Part shown: positions 42,303-50,991 of the stretch, piece by piece
Layout of the letters: the number at the start of each line of letters is the position of its first letter
How positions within the stretch are numbered: the stretch's first letter is position 1
Source: Acidimicrobium ferrooxidans DSM 10331
GTDB taxonomy: Bacteria; Actinomycetota; Acidimicrobiia; Acidimicrobiales; Acidimicrobiaceae
Direction of reading: 5' to 3'
NCBI RefSeq assembly: GCF_000023265.1
Contig: NC_013124.1
Span: 1,048,001 to 1,112,000 of the forward strand
Length of the DNA stretch: 64,000 nt
Notes under the pieces: generated by a model
What the model saw: only the letters and a program-made list of their open reading frames with translations
Databases searched by the model: none
What the model was told of the DNA's origin: nothing
Translations under genes and position numbers: made by a program

Positions 42303-43276
42303 GACACGCGCACCGTGGTGAGGTCGTCGTCGACGCCTGCCCAGCTCATCGAGCAACACCACTCGTGGAGCACCGGGGTGAGCCCCTGCTCGCGGGCGTA
42401 GGCGATGGTGCCCTCGGCAGGGTACGCGATGCCTGCGAAGCCGAGGTCGACGGCCGCTCGGTCGAGGGCGACCTTCGTGGTGCCCATGGGTCGGGCGCAC
42501 CCCAGGTTCGTGCGCAGCGAGGGCACCAGCGTTCGTGCAGCCCGGAAGACCTCGACCGTCGCCTCGAGGGATGGCGGCGGGAGGTGTCCCATCGGCGTTC
42601 CCACGAGCGGTGTGAGCACCACAAGGATGAGGGTGTCTACCCGGTGCCTCGCGATGAGCTCAAGGGCGCGATACTCCCCGAGGATGCGACCGTAGTGCAG
42701 GCCGATGACCACATGCGGGATCACTCGGAGGCCGGTGTCGTCCAAGAGACCGAGGGCTCGATCGAAGTCGTCGACGCTCAGATCGAGGTGATAGACCTCA
42801 CGTATGGTGGCGTCGGCGCCGATGATGTCGAGCATGACGGCATCCACCCCCGCGTCGGCGAGTTGGGCAGCGAGGGGAGGCGTGACGACTCCGGTGTGCA
42901 CCACGACCCGCATGTCGAGCTCGTCTCGGATGCGTGGCACCCAGGGGAGGTGACGCGCGAGCGGCACGAAGCCCCGCTTGGTGGAGCCACCCGATACGAG
43001 GATGCCCTGAGATCCCGCGGCCTTGAGCCTACGTGCCACATCGAAGAGGTTCGAGCCCAGACCGACCGACACCATCCCGTCGAGGACCTTGGACCCGCAG
43101 TGATCACAATTGAGCGCGCACGCCGAGCCGGTCACGGACACCGGCAGGAACCGTCTCGGGTTCGTCGGGCGCCACTCCTTCGTGCTCCAATGCTTGAGGC
43201 CAGGAGCGTAGAACTCGATGGTGCGCGGTTCCGACGCTGCGTCGTCTACTGTGCCCACGGCAGGATCCACTACCAC
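42299..43276 (-). CDS. Radical SAM enzyme, second probable LipS-type component
   Basis: A 325-residue radical SAM protein with the cluster motif CALNCDHCGSKVL (C-x3-C-x2-C) near 53, a glycine-rich ILVSGGSTKRGF strand near 95, and GVDAVMLDIIGADATI near 144. A cysteine in TNLGCARPMGTTK near 264 and a CC pair in LHEWCCSMSW near 309 may hold a second cluster. It differs clearly from the other radical SAM enzyme of the operon, as LipS1 and LipS2 do from each other. GTG at 43276 or 43270; it overlaps the carrier gene by seven bases. Expected role: one of the two sulfur insertions into the carrier-bound octanoyl chain. Confidence 0.78.
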   Translation of the reverse strand: MVVDPAVGTVDDAASEPRTIEFYAPGLKHWSTKEWRPTNPRRFLPVSVTGSACALNCDHCGSKVLDGMVSVGLGSNLFDVARRLKAAGSQGILVSGGSTKRGFVPLARHLPWVPRIRDELDMRVVVHTGVVTPPLAAQLADAGVDAVMLDIIGADATIREVYHLDLSVDDFDRALGLLDDTGLRVIPHVVIGLHYGRILGEYRALELIARHRVDTLILVVLTPLVGTPMGHLPPPSLEATVEVFRAARTLVPSLRTNLGCARPMGTTKVALDRAAVDLGFAGIAYPAEGTIAYAREQGLTPVLHEWCCSMSWAGVDDDLTTVRVS

Positions 43277-43713
43277 GCCAGCACCCCGGCCGCACGAAAC
43301 GCCTCGACGCGCTTGGTGAAGTCCTCAAGCGCCTCGTCGGGGGTGACGAGGTGATCGAGCGCGCCCGGCTCGGTTGCCATCTCGACGAGCCACGCCTCGT
43401 AGCATCCCGCGTAGAGCTGCGTGACGTCGCGAACGAGGTGGTCATTCGTCCTCAAGATCGTTCCGGCGAGAGGTGCCGCGAGTGCCCCGACGTACTTCTC
43501 GGCCTCGAGTGAGCCGATGGGGTCACCCTCCACCACCCGGCACGGGGGCTCGACCAGTGTCAGCTGCGCCAGGGTGCCGTTCACCTCGAGTCCCAGCGCG
43601 TCGAGACCGACGCGCACGATATCGTCGCCGACCGGCAACGCCCAGAGGTTCGTATCGTGGTGGTAGAAGCGGTCGCTACGAACCTCAAAGCCGCGGTAAA
43701 CGTGTGACGTCAT
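43270..43713 (-). CDS. GcvH-like lipoyl carrier protein
   Basis: A 147-residue protein with the lipoyl hammerhead fold: VGDDIVRVGLDALGLEVNG, then DPIGSLEAEKYVGALAAPLAGTI, where Lys73 in EAEKYVG is the expected lipoylation site. It resembles glycine-cleavage H proteins but diverges from the usual ESVK lysine motif and has a 35-residue C-terminal extension. The ATG at 43713 has GAGGAGG upstream. It overlaps the preceding ligase gene by 29 bases and the next gene by seven. No gcvT or gcvP is nearby, so it is probably a dedicated carrier, like the LbpA proteins of sHdr sulfur oxidation, rather than part of glycine cleavage. Confidence 0.85.
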   Translation of the reverse strand: MTSHVYRGFEVRSDRFYHHDTNLWALPVGDDIVRVGLDALGLEVNGTLAQLTLVEPPCRVVEGDPIGSLEAEKYVGALAAPLAGTILRTNDHLVRDVTQLYAGCYEAWLVEMATEPGALDHLVTPDEALEDFTKRVEAFRAAGVLAW

Positions 43714-44764
43714 CAACTCCTCCTCTTCGGTATGTCCGATCGTCCTCGTCTCCGAGGCTGGCGCCGACGGAGGCGAGGAGCATGGCGAGAGAACGGTCGC
43801 GCTCGATCCTTCGCCGCAGGAGCGCTGGATCGGTCACGGCCGAGCCCTCCTCGTGGCGCAGGCGCGTGAGGCGTCCTTCCTCCACCAGGAGCACGCAACG
43901 CCGACCCTCGTGTTCCAGGTCGTGGAGCCACACCCCCGCTCGAATCTTGACGCTACGTCGTGCCGAGTTGGGGGCTCCACGGACCCAGCCATCATTGTCC
44001 TCGTCGACGAGCGATCGATAGCGAGCGATGAGGTCTTGGTCGAGTTCGAGGATCCCGGGCCGGGGGTCACCGAGGATCTCGGCCAGTTCTTGCACCAGAC
44101 TGGCAACGAAATCTTCGGGGTCGACCACGAGCGCCCGAGATGGACCGACGTGACGGCGCATCGCCGCGACGGCCTCCTCACGTGCAATCCTCGACAGGGA
44201 GAGGATGCCGGCGGCTGCCTCTGGATCGAAGGCTTCGAGCAGGTTTCCGACGACGACCAGACTCGCGGCGATCTCACCGGACCCATGACCACAGACCTTG
44301 CGACCCTGACAGCTGATCTCTCCGTGGCCATCGAGCACGGTCTCCAGCCCGAGACGCCTCCAACTTCGGGCGACTCGCTCGAGGATCCACGCAGCGAACT
44401 TCGGGCCTCGAACGGCCGCTACGACGTGGTCTCGGGGCAGGATGACCTGGAAAAAGCGTTGGCGCTGGTCGAGCCAGACCGGGCCCCCACCAACCCGGCG
44501 GCGTACGACGGGGACCCTGCGCGCCTGGATCTCGCCCCAGTCGAGCTCCTCTCTATGCCGGTGGTAGCCGAGGGAGACGTACGCGGAGCGCGGTCGTGCG
44601 ACGAGCAGCGTCGGCCGTTCACAGCGATGGGCGAAGGCGTGCCAGATGGCATGGGAGTCCACTGGTTCGAGGTCGCCGAGATCGAGGACGTCGAGGCAGC
44701 TTCGACGCACGAACGCTCGGGTCCGACTCCCGTCAGCGACGGGTCTACGAACCCCGTCCGACAC
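43685..44764 (-). CDS. Second, divergent lipoate-protein-ligase-like protein
   Basis: A 359-residue member of the biotin/lipoate ligase superfamily. It keeps VRRRVGGGPVWLDQRQRFFQV near 88 (nucleotide-binding glycines) and GEISCQGRKVCGHGSGEIAAS near 148, whose lysine fits the catalytic position. The C-terminal part with SVKIRAGVWLHDLEHEGR and VLLVEEGRLTRLRHEEG may be an accessory domain. It differs strongly from the other ligase of the operon, so one may use free lipoate or octanoate and the other act as transferase or specificity factor (inference). GTG at 44764 behind AAGGGGGG; first gene of the minus-strand lipoyl operon. Confidence 0.78.
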   Translation of the reverse strand: MSDGVRRPVADGSRTRAFVRRSCLDVLDLGDLEPVDSHAIWHAFAHRCERPTLLVARPRSAYVSLGYHRHREELDWGEIQARRVPVVRRRVGGGPVWLDQRQRFFQVILPRDHVVAAVRGPKFAAWILERVARSWRRLGLETVLDGHGEISCQGRKVCGHGSGEIAASLVVVGNLLEAFDPEAAAGILSLSRIAREEAVAAMRRHVGPSRALVVDPEDFVASLVQELAEILGDPRPGILELDQDLIARYRSLVDEDNDGWVRGAPNSARRSVKIRAGVWLHDLEHEGRRCVLLVEEGRLTRLRHEEGSAVTDPALLRRRIERDRSLAMLLASVGASLGDEDDRTYRRGGVDDVTRLPRL

Positions 44765-44823
44765 GTTCCCCCCTTCGGACGCGACGTCACCACCCCTCGG
44801 TGACGACCATGTGAGTCATCAAG

Positions 44824-44837
44824 TGCGCATATGCGCA
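44824..44837. promoter_or_regulatory. Perfect palindrome between the lipoyl operon and the FabL-like gene
   Basis: TGCGCATATGCGCA, an exact 14-bp palindrome, lies 60 bases from the ligase start and 72 from the divergent reductase start. It is a good candidate for a shared operator linking acyl-chain synthesis and lipoyl assembly. Confidence 0.55.
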
Positions 44838-44909
44838 TGCGACTCCCGTAGCGTACTTGAGGCGCCACAGCGGGTGCAAGGATTTTCACGAATCAAGGGG
44901 GGTGTACCG

Positions 44910-45650
44910 GTGCCAAATCGAGCCGTTGAGGATCGTTGGGCGGTCGTGACGGGTGCCTCGTCCGTCATCGGATTAGAGGTCGCACGGTCATTGAGCGAGA
45001 TCGGGTACTCGCTCATCCTCCAGGGTGCGCGCCACGCCAACGCGCTCGAGCTCCTTGCAGACGAGCTGGGGTCGCGCGGGCGTAGGCCCGTCGTGGTACG
45101 CGCGAACCTCGCCAGCGAGCGGGGCGTCGACCACCTCATGGCCACCATCCGAGAGCGCACCTCGCACCTCGACGCGCTGTGCTGGCTCGCTGCGGCTGGG
45201 GTCATGCGACCGGTGAGCGCACTCAGTCTGCACCACCTGGAGTGGACGTTCCGCGTGACGGCGGGGTCGTTCGCGGTCGTAACTGCGGGCTTGCGGCCGC
45301 GAGTGAGCATCGCCGTCTCGTCGCTCGGCTCCCAGCGCATCGCCCCCGAGTACGCCGCCATCGGCGCCGCGAAGTCGGCCCTGGAAACGCTAGTCAGGTA
45401 TCTCGCCGTAGAACTCGCGCCAGCCTCCAGTGTCTTCGGGCTGAGGGTTGGCCTCATCGACACGCCGGCCGCACGACGTCTCAGCCGCTACGAGGAGCTC
45501 GAGGCGCTCCTGCGAAGGCGCGCGCCCATGGGGAGGCTCGTGACACCAGAGGACGTTGCGGCTGCGGTCGTGACCATGGTCACGGAGATGTCGAGCATGG
45601 CAAGCGGGTCGTTCCTCACCGTTGACGGCGGAGTCGGGCTTGTGCTGTAA
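44910..45650 (+). CDS. SDR-family enoyl-ACP reductase, FabL-like
   Basis: A 246-residue short-chain dehydrogenase. It has the cofactor motif VVTGASSVIGLEVARSL near 12 and a catalytic Tyr148-x6-Lys155 (SSLGSQRIAPEYAAIGAAKS), the wide spacing of enoyl-ACP reductases rather than the Tyr-x3-Lys of classical SDRs. The run ALETLVRYLAVELAP and the C-terminal SGSFLTVDGGVGLVL closely resemble Bacillus FabL. The GTG at 44910 has AAGGGGGG seven bases upstream. It probably reduces enoyl-ACP in fatty acid synthesis; lying divergent from the lipoyl genes, it may help supply octanoyl-ACP for lipoyl assembly (inference). Confidence 0.82.
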   Translation: MPNRAVEDRWAVVTGASSVIGLEVARSLSEIGYSLILQGARHANALELLADELGSRGRRPVVVRANLASERGVDHLMATIRERTSHLDALCWLAAAGVMRPVSALSLHHLEWTFRVTAGSFAVVTAGLRPRVSIAVSSLGSQRIAPEYAAIGAAKSALETLVRYLAVELAPASSVFGLRVGLIDTPAARRLSRYEELEALLRRRAPMGRLVTPEDVAAAVVTMVTEMSSMASGSFLTVDGGVGLVL

Positions 45651-46147
45651 GCTCGTCCGCGTCGTGGCCTGACGACCACCCGGATATGACTGCGCCCTGC
45701 CACTGAGAGTGCTCCGAGCGACAGGCCCGCGACCTAGGTCGAGAACGCCGAACCGATGGGGTTCGGATGCGCCGGGGCGGTATCGCGCTGGCGTCAGCTC
45801 GTTCATTGGTGAACCGCGCTCTGCGTCCCGGCGCGAGCCAACGGAGCCCGCTTGACTCGTGTGTCGGATCCACCCACCGTGACCGCGCGTAGGGGCGAAC
45901 ACAAAGTCATCCTGTTCGCGGCGACGGCGCCCGGCCAACCAGTGGGGGCCACGCTGTGGCCCATGGCAGTCCGCCCAGGCGTCGCCACGCTCGGTCGCCG
46001 TCGCGCACTGTTATAGTCCGAACCTCGCGGGCAGCCACGATGAAGGTGCACACTCGAGCGCTGGCGCCGAGAAGCGGTATTCTGTCAAGTTCTGGCGAGG
46101 ACTGAGATGCCCGACACTCCGTCGAGGGTACTGCTACGATTCCCCGC
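45651..46147. other. Intergenic region before the FtsX-like ABC operon
   Basis: A 497-base gap with no supported gene. A second possible promoter-like TTATAGT occurs at about 46011. Confidence 0.4.
46111..46140 (+). promoter_or_regulatory. Probable leaderless promoter of the ABC operon
   Basis: TACGAT at 46135-46140 fits a -10 element, and CCGACA at 46111-46116 a -35 with an 18-base spacer. The GTG start at 46148 is only seven bases past the -10, so transcription and translation would begin at the same place. Confidence 0.5.
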
Positions 46148-49100
46148 GTGCGGAGGCTGCGAACGTCGGTTGGGATCGTGCTTCGAGGGTTGCGATGGCG
46201 CCTCGCAACGACCGTGATGCTGGTGGTCACGGGAACCTTGGCGGTCGCGACGGTGATACTCGCACCGCTCTACATACCTTCGGCCAAGGATGCGCTCGTC
46301 GTCAGCGTCGTGCGTGCGACCTCGCTCCAGCAAGATGGTCTGCAGCTCAATGGCTTCGGCCTCAGCGACGATTCGCGGGCTGCGCTCGAACGCCTGTTCG
46401 CCCGGGCCCCACGGCTCGACCATCGACCGCTGTTCGGTTCGCCGCTTGCGACGGCGTTCATGACCGTATCGCTGCCCTCACTCAAGATCCCGTCACGAAC
46501 GCCAGGGGGTGTGGCGCAGTCCGTGGTGCAGACCACGGCGCTACTCGAGAGGACCGCAATCTGCTCGCACCTGAGGTTCGTCGCGGGTACCTGTCCGCGA
46601 CGCGGATCTCAGGGCGTCGCGGTCTCGACGAGGGACGCGGCTGCACTGCATCTGCACGTCGGATCCAACGTCACCTTCGCTGCTGGTGCCATCGCGCCCG
46701 GAACCCCCGGAGCCCTGCCATCGGTGAAGGCTCCGGTCGTGGGCATCTATGACCCGCCGACCACCCTCAGCGCCTACTGGTGGGGCACGCAGTATTTCGA
46801 TTTCAGCTCCACGCCGACCGGCAACGTCTATGACCCCTTTGTCGTCGCCCCTGGTTACTTCGACGGGATTGCGATTCCCGGTCCACCGGTCGTCCTCCGC
46901 GGTCACGGCACGGCAACGAGTCCGGCATTCGTCGTCGGCTCGCAGTATCGCTACCTGGTCGCACTCTCGTCGAGCGGGTCGCCCGGAGGGGTCTTCTTCG
47001 CAGCGAACTCGTTGCTGGGCCGCACCTTGCAGGCCCCGCTCGCAGCACCGCAGCGCATCACGAACACGACCGCTCCGGGTCTCTTGCGGTCGATATCGGG
47101 CTACCTCGACTCGGTGAACAAGCATGCAGCGCTGAACGTCGTGGGTTCCCAAGGCTTCGGGCCATTGCCCGTCGCCGCGTCGTCGCTGCCGGGAACCCTC
47201 ACCAAGGCGCTCGCTCACCAGCACAGCTTCTCGACGATCTCCATCGTCGTCGTGGTCGAGATGCTGGCGATCGGCGAACTGGTGCTCAGCGCTGTGATCG
47301 CACGGTCGATCTTGGCGCGCGATCCCGAGCTGCGTCTCGCACAGTTGCGGGGCCTCGGAACGAGGCGTATCGTTCAGAGGGCGATCGCAGAGCCACTCGT
47401 CGCCATCGTCCTCACGATTCCGCTCGGCACGGCGGTTGGGGTCGGCGTCATGCATCTCGTCGCGAGTCGCGTCTTGCCCAGCGGCGTCACCGTCACTCTT
47501 ACGACGACAGCCGTGTTGACGGCGGTCGGCACGGCCGTCGTCGGCCTGCTCACCACGGCGGTCATCATCATGATTGCGGTTCGACGCGGCGTCGTCGAGG
47601 CTCCGCGTGCCACACAGCGGCGCCGCGTCGTGTTCCGAGTGGCGCTCGACGTGGCACTGCTCGCGATCGCCGCGACGGGAACCTTCGAACTCGTCACGGC
47701 GATCTCCGCCTCCAGCGGCATTGCACCTCTCGCGGCCGGCGCCCCCGCGCTCTTGGCGCTCGGACTCTCTGTCATCGCTGCATGGCTCCTCACCATCACA
47801 GCTCGGCTGGTCGCTCGTCTCACGCGCTCCCTGAAACGCCCCTCGGTCTACGTCGCCACGCGTCAGTTACGCCAGCGCGCCAGTGCGCTGCACCGTGCCC
47901 TGGTCGTTGGGCTTGCCATCGGACTCGTCACGTTCGGCATCGGCCTCGACGACGTGGGAAACTCGCTGGCGCGAACCGGTGCTGCGGTCACGAACGGCGC
48001 TACCGAGGTGGCCGAGGTGACCCTGCCACCATCCTTGACGATCGCCGAAGCCGTCGATCGCGCCGATCCTTCGGGCCACGAGGCGATGGCGGCGCAGCGA
48101 GTGTCAACTCCTGCCGGTACGACACTGGCGATCCAAGCGCGGCGTGCGCCGGGGATCTTGACGTGGTCCCCGACGCTGGGCCTGCACCCGGCGCTCGCGC
48201 AGGTGGTCCAGGGACTTGACCCACGGTCCGCTGGCGGCTTTCCTGTCCGCGGTCGTCGCGTCGCTGTGACGGTGGAGATCTCCCTCACGAAGGCCCAGGC
48301 AGCACAGCTGGAGCGATCCTCAGCAGGCACCGTCACGCCCGCAACGCTCGGCGTATCCACTGTCACCATGGAGATCACCACACCGACCCCCGCGGGTCTC
48401 ATCGAGTCCGTCGGTGTGCTGTCGGGGGCCGGGAAGGCGGTGACGGTGAGCGCGAATGTCCCGACCGCGTGCCGCAGCGGAGGTTGTGACCTCGTGGGTA
48501 TCAGCTTCTCCTTGGCCCAGACGTTCACCAACTTCGAGATCTCCATCCTTGGAGTGAGCGGGATTGCGCCGTCGCCTGGCGGTCCGGTACTCGCAGCGAG
48601 TTCCTGGCGCGCGAGTGGGGCACTCCATCGCGCATCACGACCTGCGAGCTGGACCGTTGCCCCGTCCCAAGGTGCCCTCGACCTGGTACCACGCTCGCTA
48701 CCGCCGACCATCCCGGCCATCACGACCGACCTACCACCGGGACAAGCCACGGCTCAGATCGTGGGCCTCGACAGCTCGACCATCACCGCGACGCCCATCG
48801 CCCAGGAGCATGCCCTGCCGGTCCTCGGCGCGAGCGGCGCCATCGTCGACCTGCGGCTCGCCGAGCAGTACCTCCAGGCAACCGACCATGCGCAATCGCT
48901 CGTCTTCCTCGGCCCGCGGGACCCATCCGCGGTCCTCCGCTCACTCGCGGCCGAAGGGGCCCACGTCGGGCCAATCACGACGGTCGCCCAGATCGTCACC
49001 GCCGCACGCACCAGTCCGACGGCGCTCGCCCAAGACCTCGTCCTCCCGGCGGGCATCGCGGCGGCGGTCCTGGTCGCAGCCGGCCTGCTCTTCGAGACCG

Positions 49101-49450
49101 TGACCGACGGGCGCGCCCGAATCGCCGAGCTCGCGGCGCTTCGGGTACTCGGCATGCGCCGGAGCCAGCTCGTCACCGCGCTCGTGCTCGAGGGCATCGC
49201 TGTCGTTGTGCTCGGTGCCGTGGTCGGCGTCGTCGCAGGTGTCGTCGGCGCGCACTTCGTCTTGCCACATGTGCTACCGCCGCCAACCACGCTCGCCGCA
49301 TCCTTCGTCATTCCCTACTCTCTTCCAACGGCCCCCCTTGCACGAGCTGCGCTGCTCGTCGTGATCCTGGGGGGAGCAGCCGTGCTCGCAAGCGCCGTGC
49401 GCGTGGTCGCCCGGGCCTCGTTCGAACAGCTGCGAGCTGGTGAGCGATGA
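46148..49450 (+). CDS. Large FtsX-like ABC transporter permease
   Basis: A 1100-residue permease. After an N-terminal helix (MLVVTGTLAVATVILAPLY) there is a large extracytoplasmic region of about 300 residues, then a helix group near 360-560, a second extracytoplasmic region of about 350 residues, and a last helix group from about 965 to 1090 with ELAALRVLGMRRSQLVTALVLEG, the FtsX/MacB motif also present near 395 as RLAQLRGLGTRRIVQRAI. So it is a duplicated two-module permease of the MacB/LolCDE-like type (mechanotransmission rather than channel). GTG at 46148 is probably leaderless. Its stop overlaps the ATPase gene. Confidence 0.85.
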   Translation: MRRLRTSVGIVLRGLRWRLATTVMLVVTGTLAVATVILAPLYIPSAKDALVVSVVRATSLQQDGLQLNGFGLSDDSRAALERLFARAPRLDHRPLFGSPLATAFMTVSLPSLKIPSRTPGGVAQSVVQTTALLERTAICSHLRFVAGTCPRRGSQGVAVSTRDAAALHLHVGSNVTFAAGAIAPGTPGALPSVKAPVVGIYDPPTTLSAYWWGTQYFDFSSTPTGNVYDPFVVAPGYFDGIAIPGPPVVLRGHGTATSPAFVVGSQYRYLVALSSSGSPGGVFFAANSLLGRTLQAPLAAPQRITNTTAPGLLRSISGYLDSVNKHAALNVVGSQGFGPLPVAASSLPGTLTKALAHQHSFSTISIVVVVEMLAIGELVLSAVIARSILARDPELRLAQLRGLGTRRIVQRAIAEPLVAIVLTIPLGTAVGVGVMHLVASRVLPSGVTVTLTTTAVLTAVGTAVVGLLTTAVIIMIAVRRGVVEAPRATQRRRVVFRVALDVALLAIAATGTFELVTAISASSGIAPLAAGAPALLALGLSVIAAWLLTITARLVARLTRSLKRPSVYVATRQLRQRASALHRALVVGLAIGLVTFGIGLDDVGNSLARTGAAVTNGATEVAEVTLPPSLTIAEAVDRADPSGHEAMAAQRVSTPAGTTLAIQARRAPGILTWSPTLGLHPALAQVVQGLDPRSAGGFPVRGRRVAVTVEISLTKAQAAQLERSSAGTVTPATLGVSTVTMEITTPTPAGLIESVGVLSGAGKAVTVSANVPTACRSGGCDLVGISFSLAQTFTNFEISILGVSGIAPSPGGPVLAASSWRASGALHRASRPASWTVAPSQGALDLVPRSLPPTIPAITTDLPPGQATAQIVGLDSSTITATPIAQEHALPVLGASGAIVDLRLAEQYLQATDHAQSLVFLGPRDPSAVLRSLAAEGAHVGPITTVAQIVTAARTSPTALAQDLVLPAGIAAAVLVAAGLLFETVTDGRARIAELAALRVLGMRRSQLVTALVLEGIAVVVLGAVVGVVAGVVGAHFVLPHVLPPPTTLAASFVIPYSLPTAPLARAALLVVILGGAAVLASAVRVVARASFEQLRAGER

Positions 49451-50298
49451 CTGATCAGCTTGGCGGACTCCCCCTCCGGCTCGAGGGCGTGGTGCACCTC
49501 TACCCCATCCCCGGAGGAGACGTCGTTGCACTGCGCGGCGTCGACCTACGCATCCAAGCGGGCGAGATCGTCGGACTGCTCGGACCATCTGGCATGGGCA
49601 AGTCGACGCTGCTTCGCCTCCTTGCGGCCCTCTACCCTCCTTCTGCCGGTCGCATCTGGATTGGTGATACCGACATCGCCCAACTCGGACCCCGAGGGCG
49701 TCGCAAGCTGCGCGGCCGGACCGTGTCCCTCGTCCTGCAGGGTCCGGCGGTCAACCTCTTGCCCTATGCGACCGTTGAGCAGAACCTCGCTTTCGCGGCA
49801 CGCGATCGCGCCTCTCGACACCGCGTCGGTGGCCTGTTGGAACTCTTCGGGCTTGGACCCCTCCGTCATCGCGTCGTGGCCACGCTCTCAGGAGGCCAGC
49901 AGCAACGTGCCGCCATCGCGACGGCGCTCGTGCCCGGGCCGCGTGTGCTGCTTGCCGACGAGCCAACCAGCCAGCTCGATCACGAGGCGCGCGACGACGT
50001 CGTGCGAGCCCTGTTCGATGTGCAACGCAACCTCGGGGCGACGGTGGTGATGGTGACGCACGACCCGGTCGTCGCGAGAGAGCTGCCGAGGCTGCTCACG
50101 ATACGCGATGGCCGTGTCGGCGCAGAGGGTCGCTCAGGCGAGGAGTTCGCTGTCCTCGGCGAGGACGGTACGATCCAGCTTCCCCCTCACGTTCGCGCGA
50201 TGATTCCGCCTCACTCGCTCCTGCGCGTCCGCGTGATCGACGAGGGATTCTTGCTCGAGCCGGCTGACCATGTGTCCGACCAAGGAGATGGCCTGTGA
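49447..50298 (+). CDS. ABC transporter ATPase, LolD/MacB type
   Basis: A 283-residue nucleotide-binding subunit. Walker A GPSGMGKST near 46, Q-loop VLQGPAVNLLPYATV, signature LSGGQQQRAAIATAL near 151, Walker B VLLADEPTSQLD near 175, switch His in MVTHDPVVARE. The ATG at 49447 overlaps the permease stop as ATGA. The last 50 residues extend beyond the core with VLGEDGTIQLPPHVRAMIPP, a tail of unknown role. It should power the FtsX-like permease, probably with the next ATPase as partner. Confidence 0.92.
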   Translation: MTDQLGGLPLRLEGVVHLYPIPGGDVVALRGVDLRIQAGEIVGLLGPSGMGKSTLLRLLAALYPPSAGRIWIGDTDIAQLGPRGRRKLRGRTVSLVLQGPAVNLLPYATVEQNLAFAARDRASRHRVGGLLELFGLGPLRHRVVATLSGGQQQRAAIATALVPGPRVLLADEPTSQLDHEARDDVVRALFDVQRNLGATVVMVTHDPVVARELPRLLTIRDGRVGAEGRSGEEFAVLGEDGTIQLPPHVRAMIPPHSLLRVRVIDEGFLLEPADHVSDQGDGL

Positions 50299-50987
50299 GC
50301 GAGCCCTTCGAGCTCGTCCTCGAGCCGATCGTGGTGCGACGGGGGCGAGGATCCATCCTCGAGCTTCCCGAACTTGCGCTCGCATCCGGTGAGCTCACGG
50401 CGATCATCGGACCGTCGGGGTCTGGGAAGACCACGCTCCTCCACGTCCTCGCACGCATTCTCGAACCCGACGAGGGGCGCGTCCTCTGGCGCGATGCACA
50501 CGGCGATCACCGACTGCGCCGCCGCCAGAGCGTCCTCGTACCGCAAGCATTCGGACTGGTTGCTGCGCTCACCGTCGCAGAGAACATCGCGCTGGCGCTC
50601 AAGCTCCGCGGTGAACGCGCCTCGGATCGTTCCCCGCTGGTACGAGACGCGCTCGCCTCGGTCGGGCTCGACGGGCTGGCGAACCGACTGGTCGGTGAGT
50701 TGTCGGGCGGCCAGCAGCAGCGTGTTGCGGTCGCCCGAGCATTGGCCGTCGACAGCCCTATCCTGATCGCCGACGAGCCGACCAGCGAGCTCGACCCCGA
50801 CAACCGTGCGCTCGTGCTCGATCTCCTTCTCGAGCGAGCGCGCAGCGGTCCACTCGTCGTCCTGGCTTCCCATGATCCGCTCGTCGCCGAGCGTGCCCAC
50901 CGAACACTGGAACTCGCCGAGGGTCGACTCGTCGACGATCGCTGGACCCCCGAGAGCCAACGCAACGGAAGCCCTGAGCAGCCGTGA
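50295..50987 (+). CDS. Second ABC transporter ATPase of the operon
   Basis: A 230-residue nucleotide-binding subunit: Walker A GPSGSGKTT near 41, Q-loop in VPQAFGLVAALTVAENI, signature LSGGQQQRVAVARAL near 137, Walker B ILIADEPTSELDP near 158, switch His in LASHDPLVAERA. It lacks the tail of the preceding ATPase. GTG at 50295 overlaps the previous stop as GTGA. Two different ATPases with one duplicated permease suggest a heterodimeric motor. Confidence 0.92.
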   Translation: MSEPFELVLEPIVVRRGRGSILELPELALASGELTAIIGPSGSGKTTLLHVLARILEPDEGRVLWRDAHGDHRLRRRQSVLVPQAFGLVAALTVAENIALALKLRGERASDRSPLVRDALASVGLDGLANRLVGELSGGQQQRVAVARALAVDSPILIADEPTSELDPDNRALVLDLLLERARSGPLVVLASHDPLVAERAHRTLELAEGRLVDDRWTPESQRNGSPEQP

Positions 50988-50991
50988 TGTG

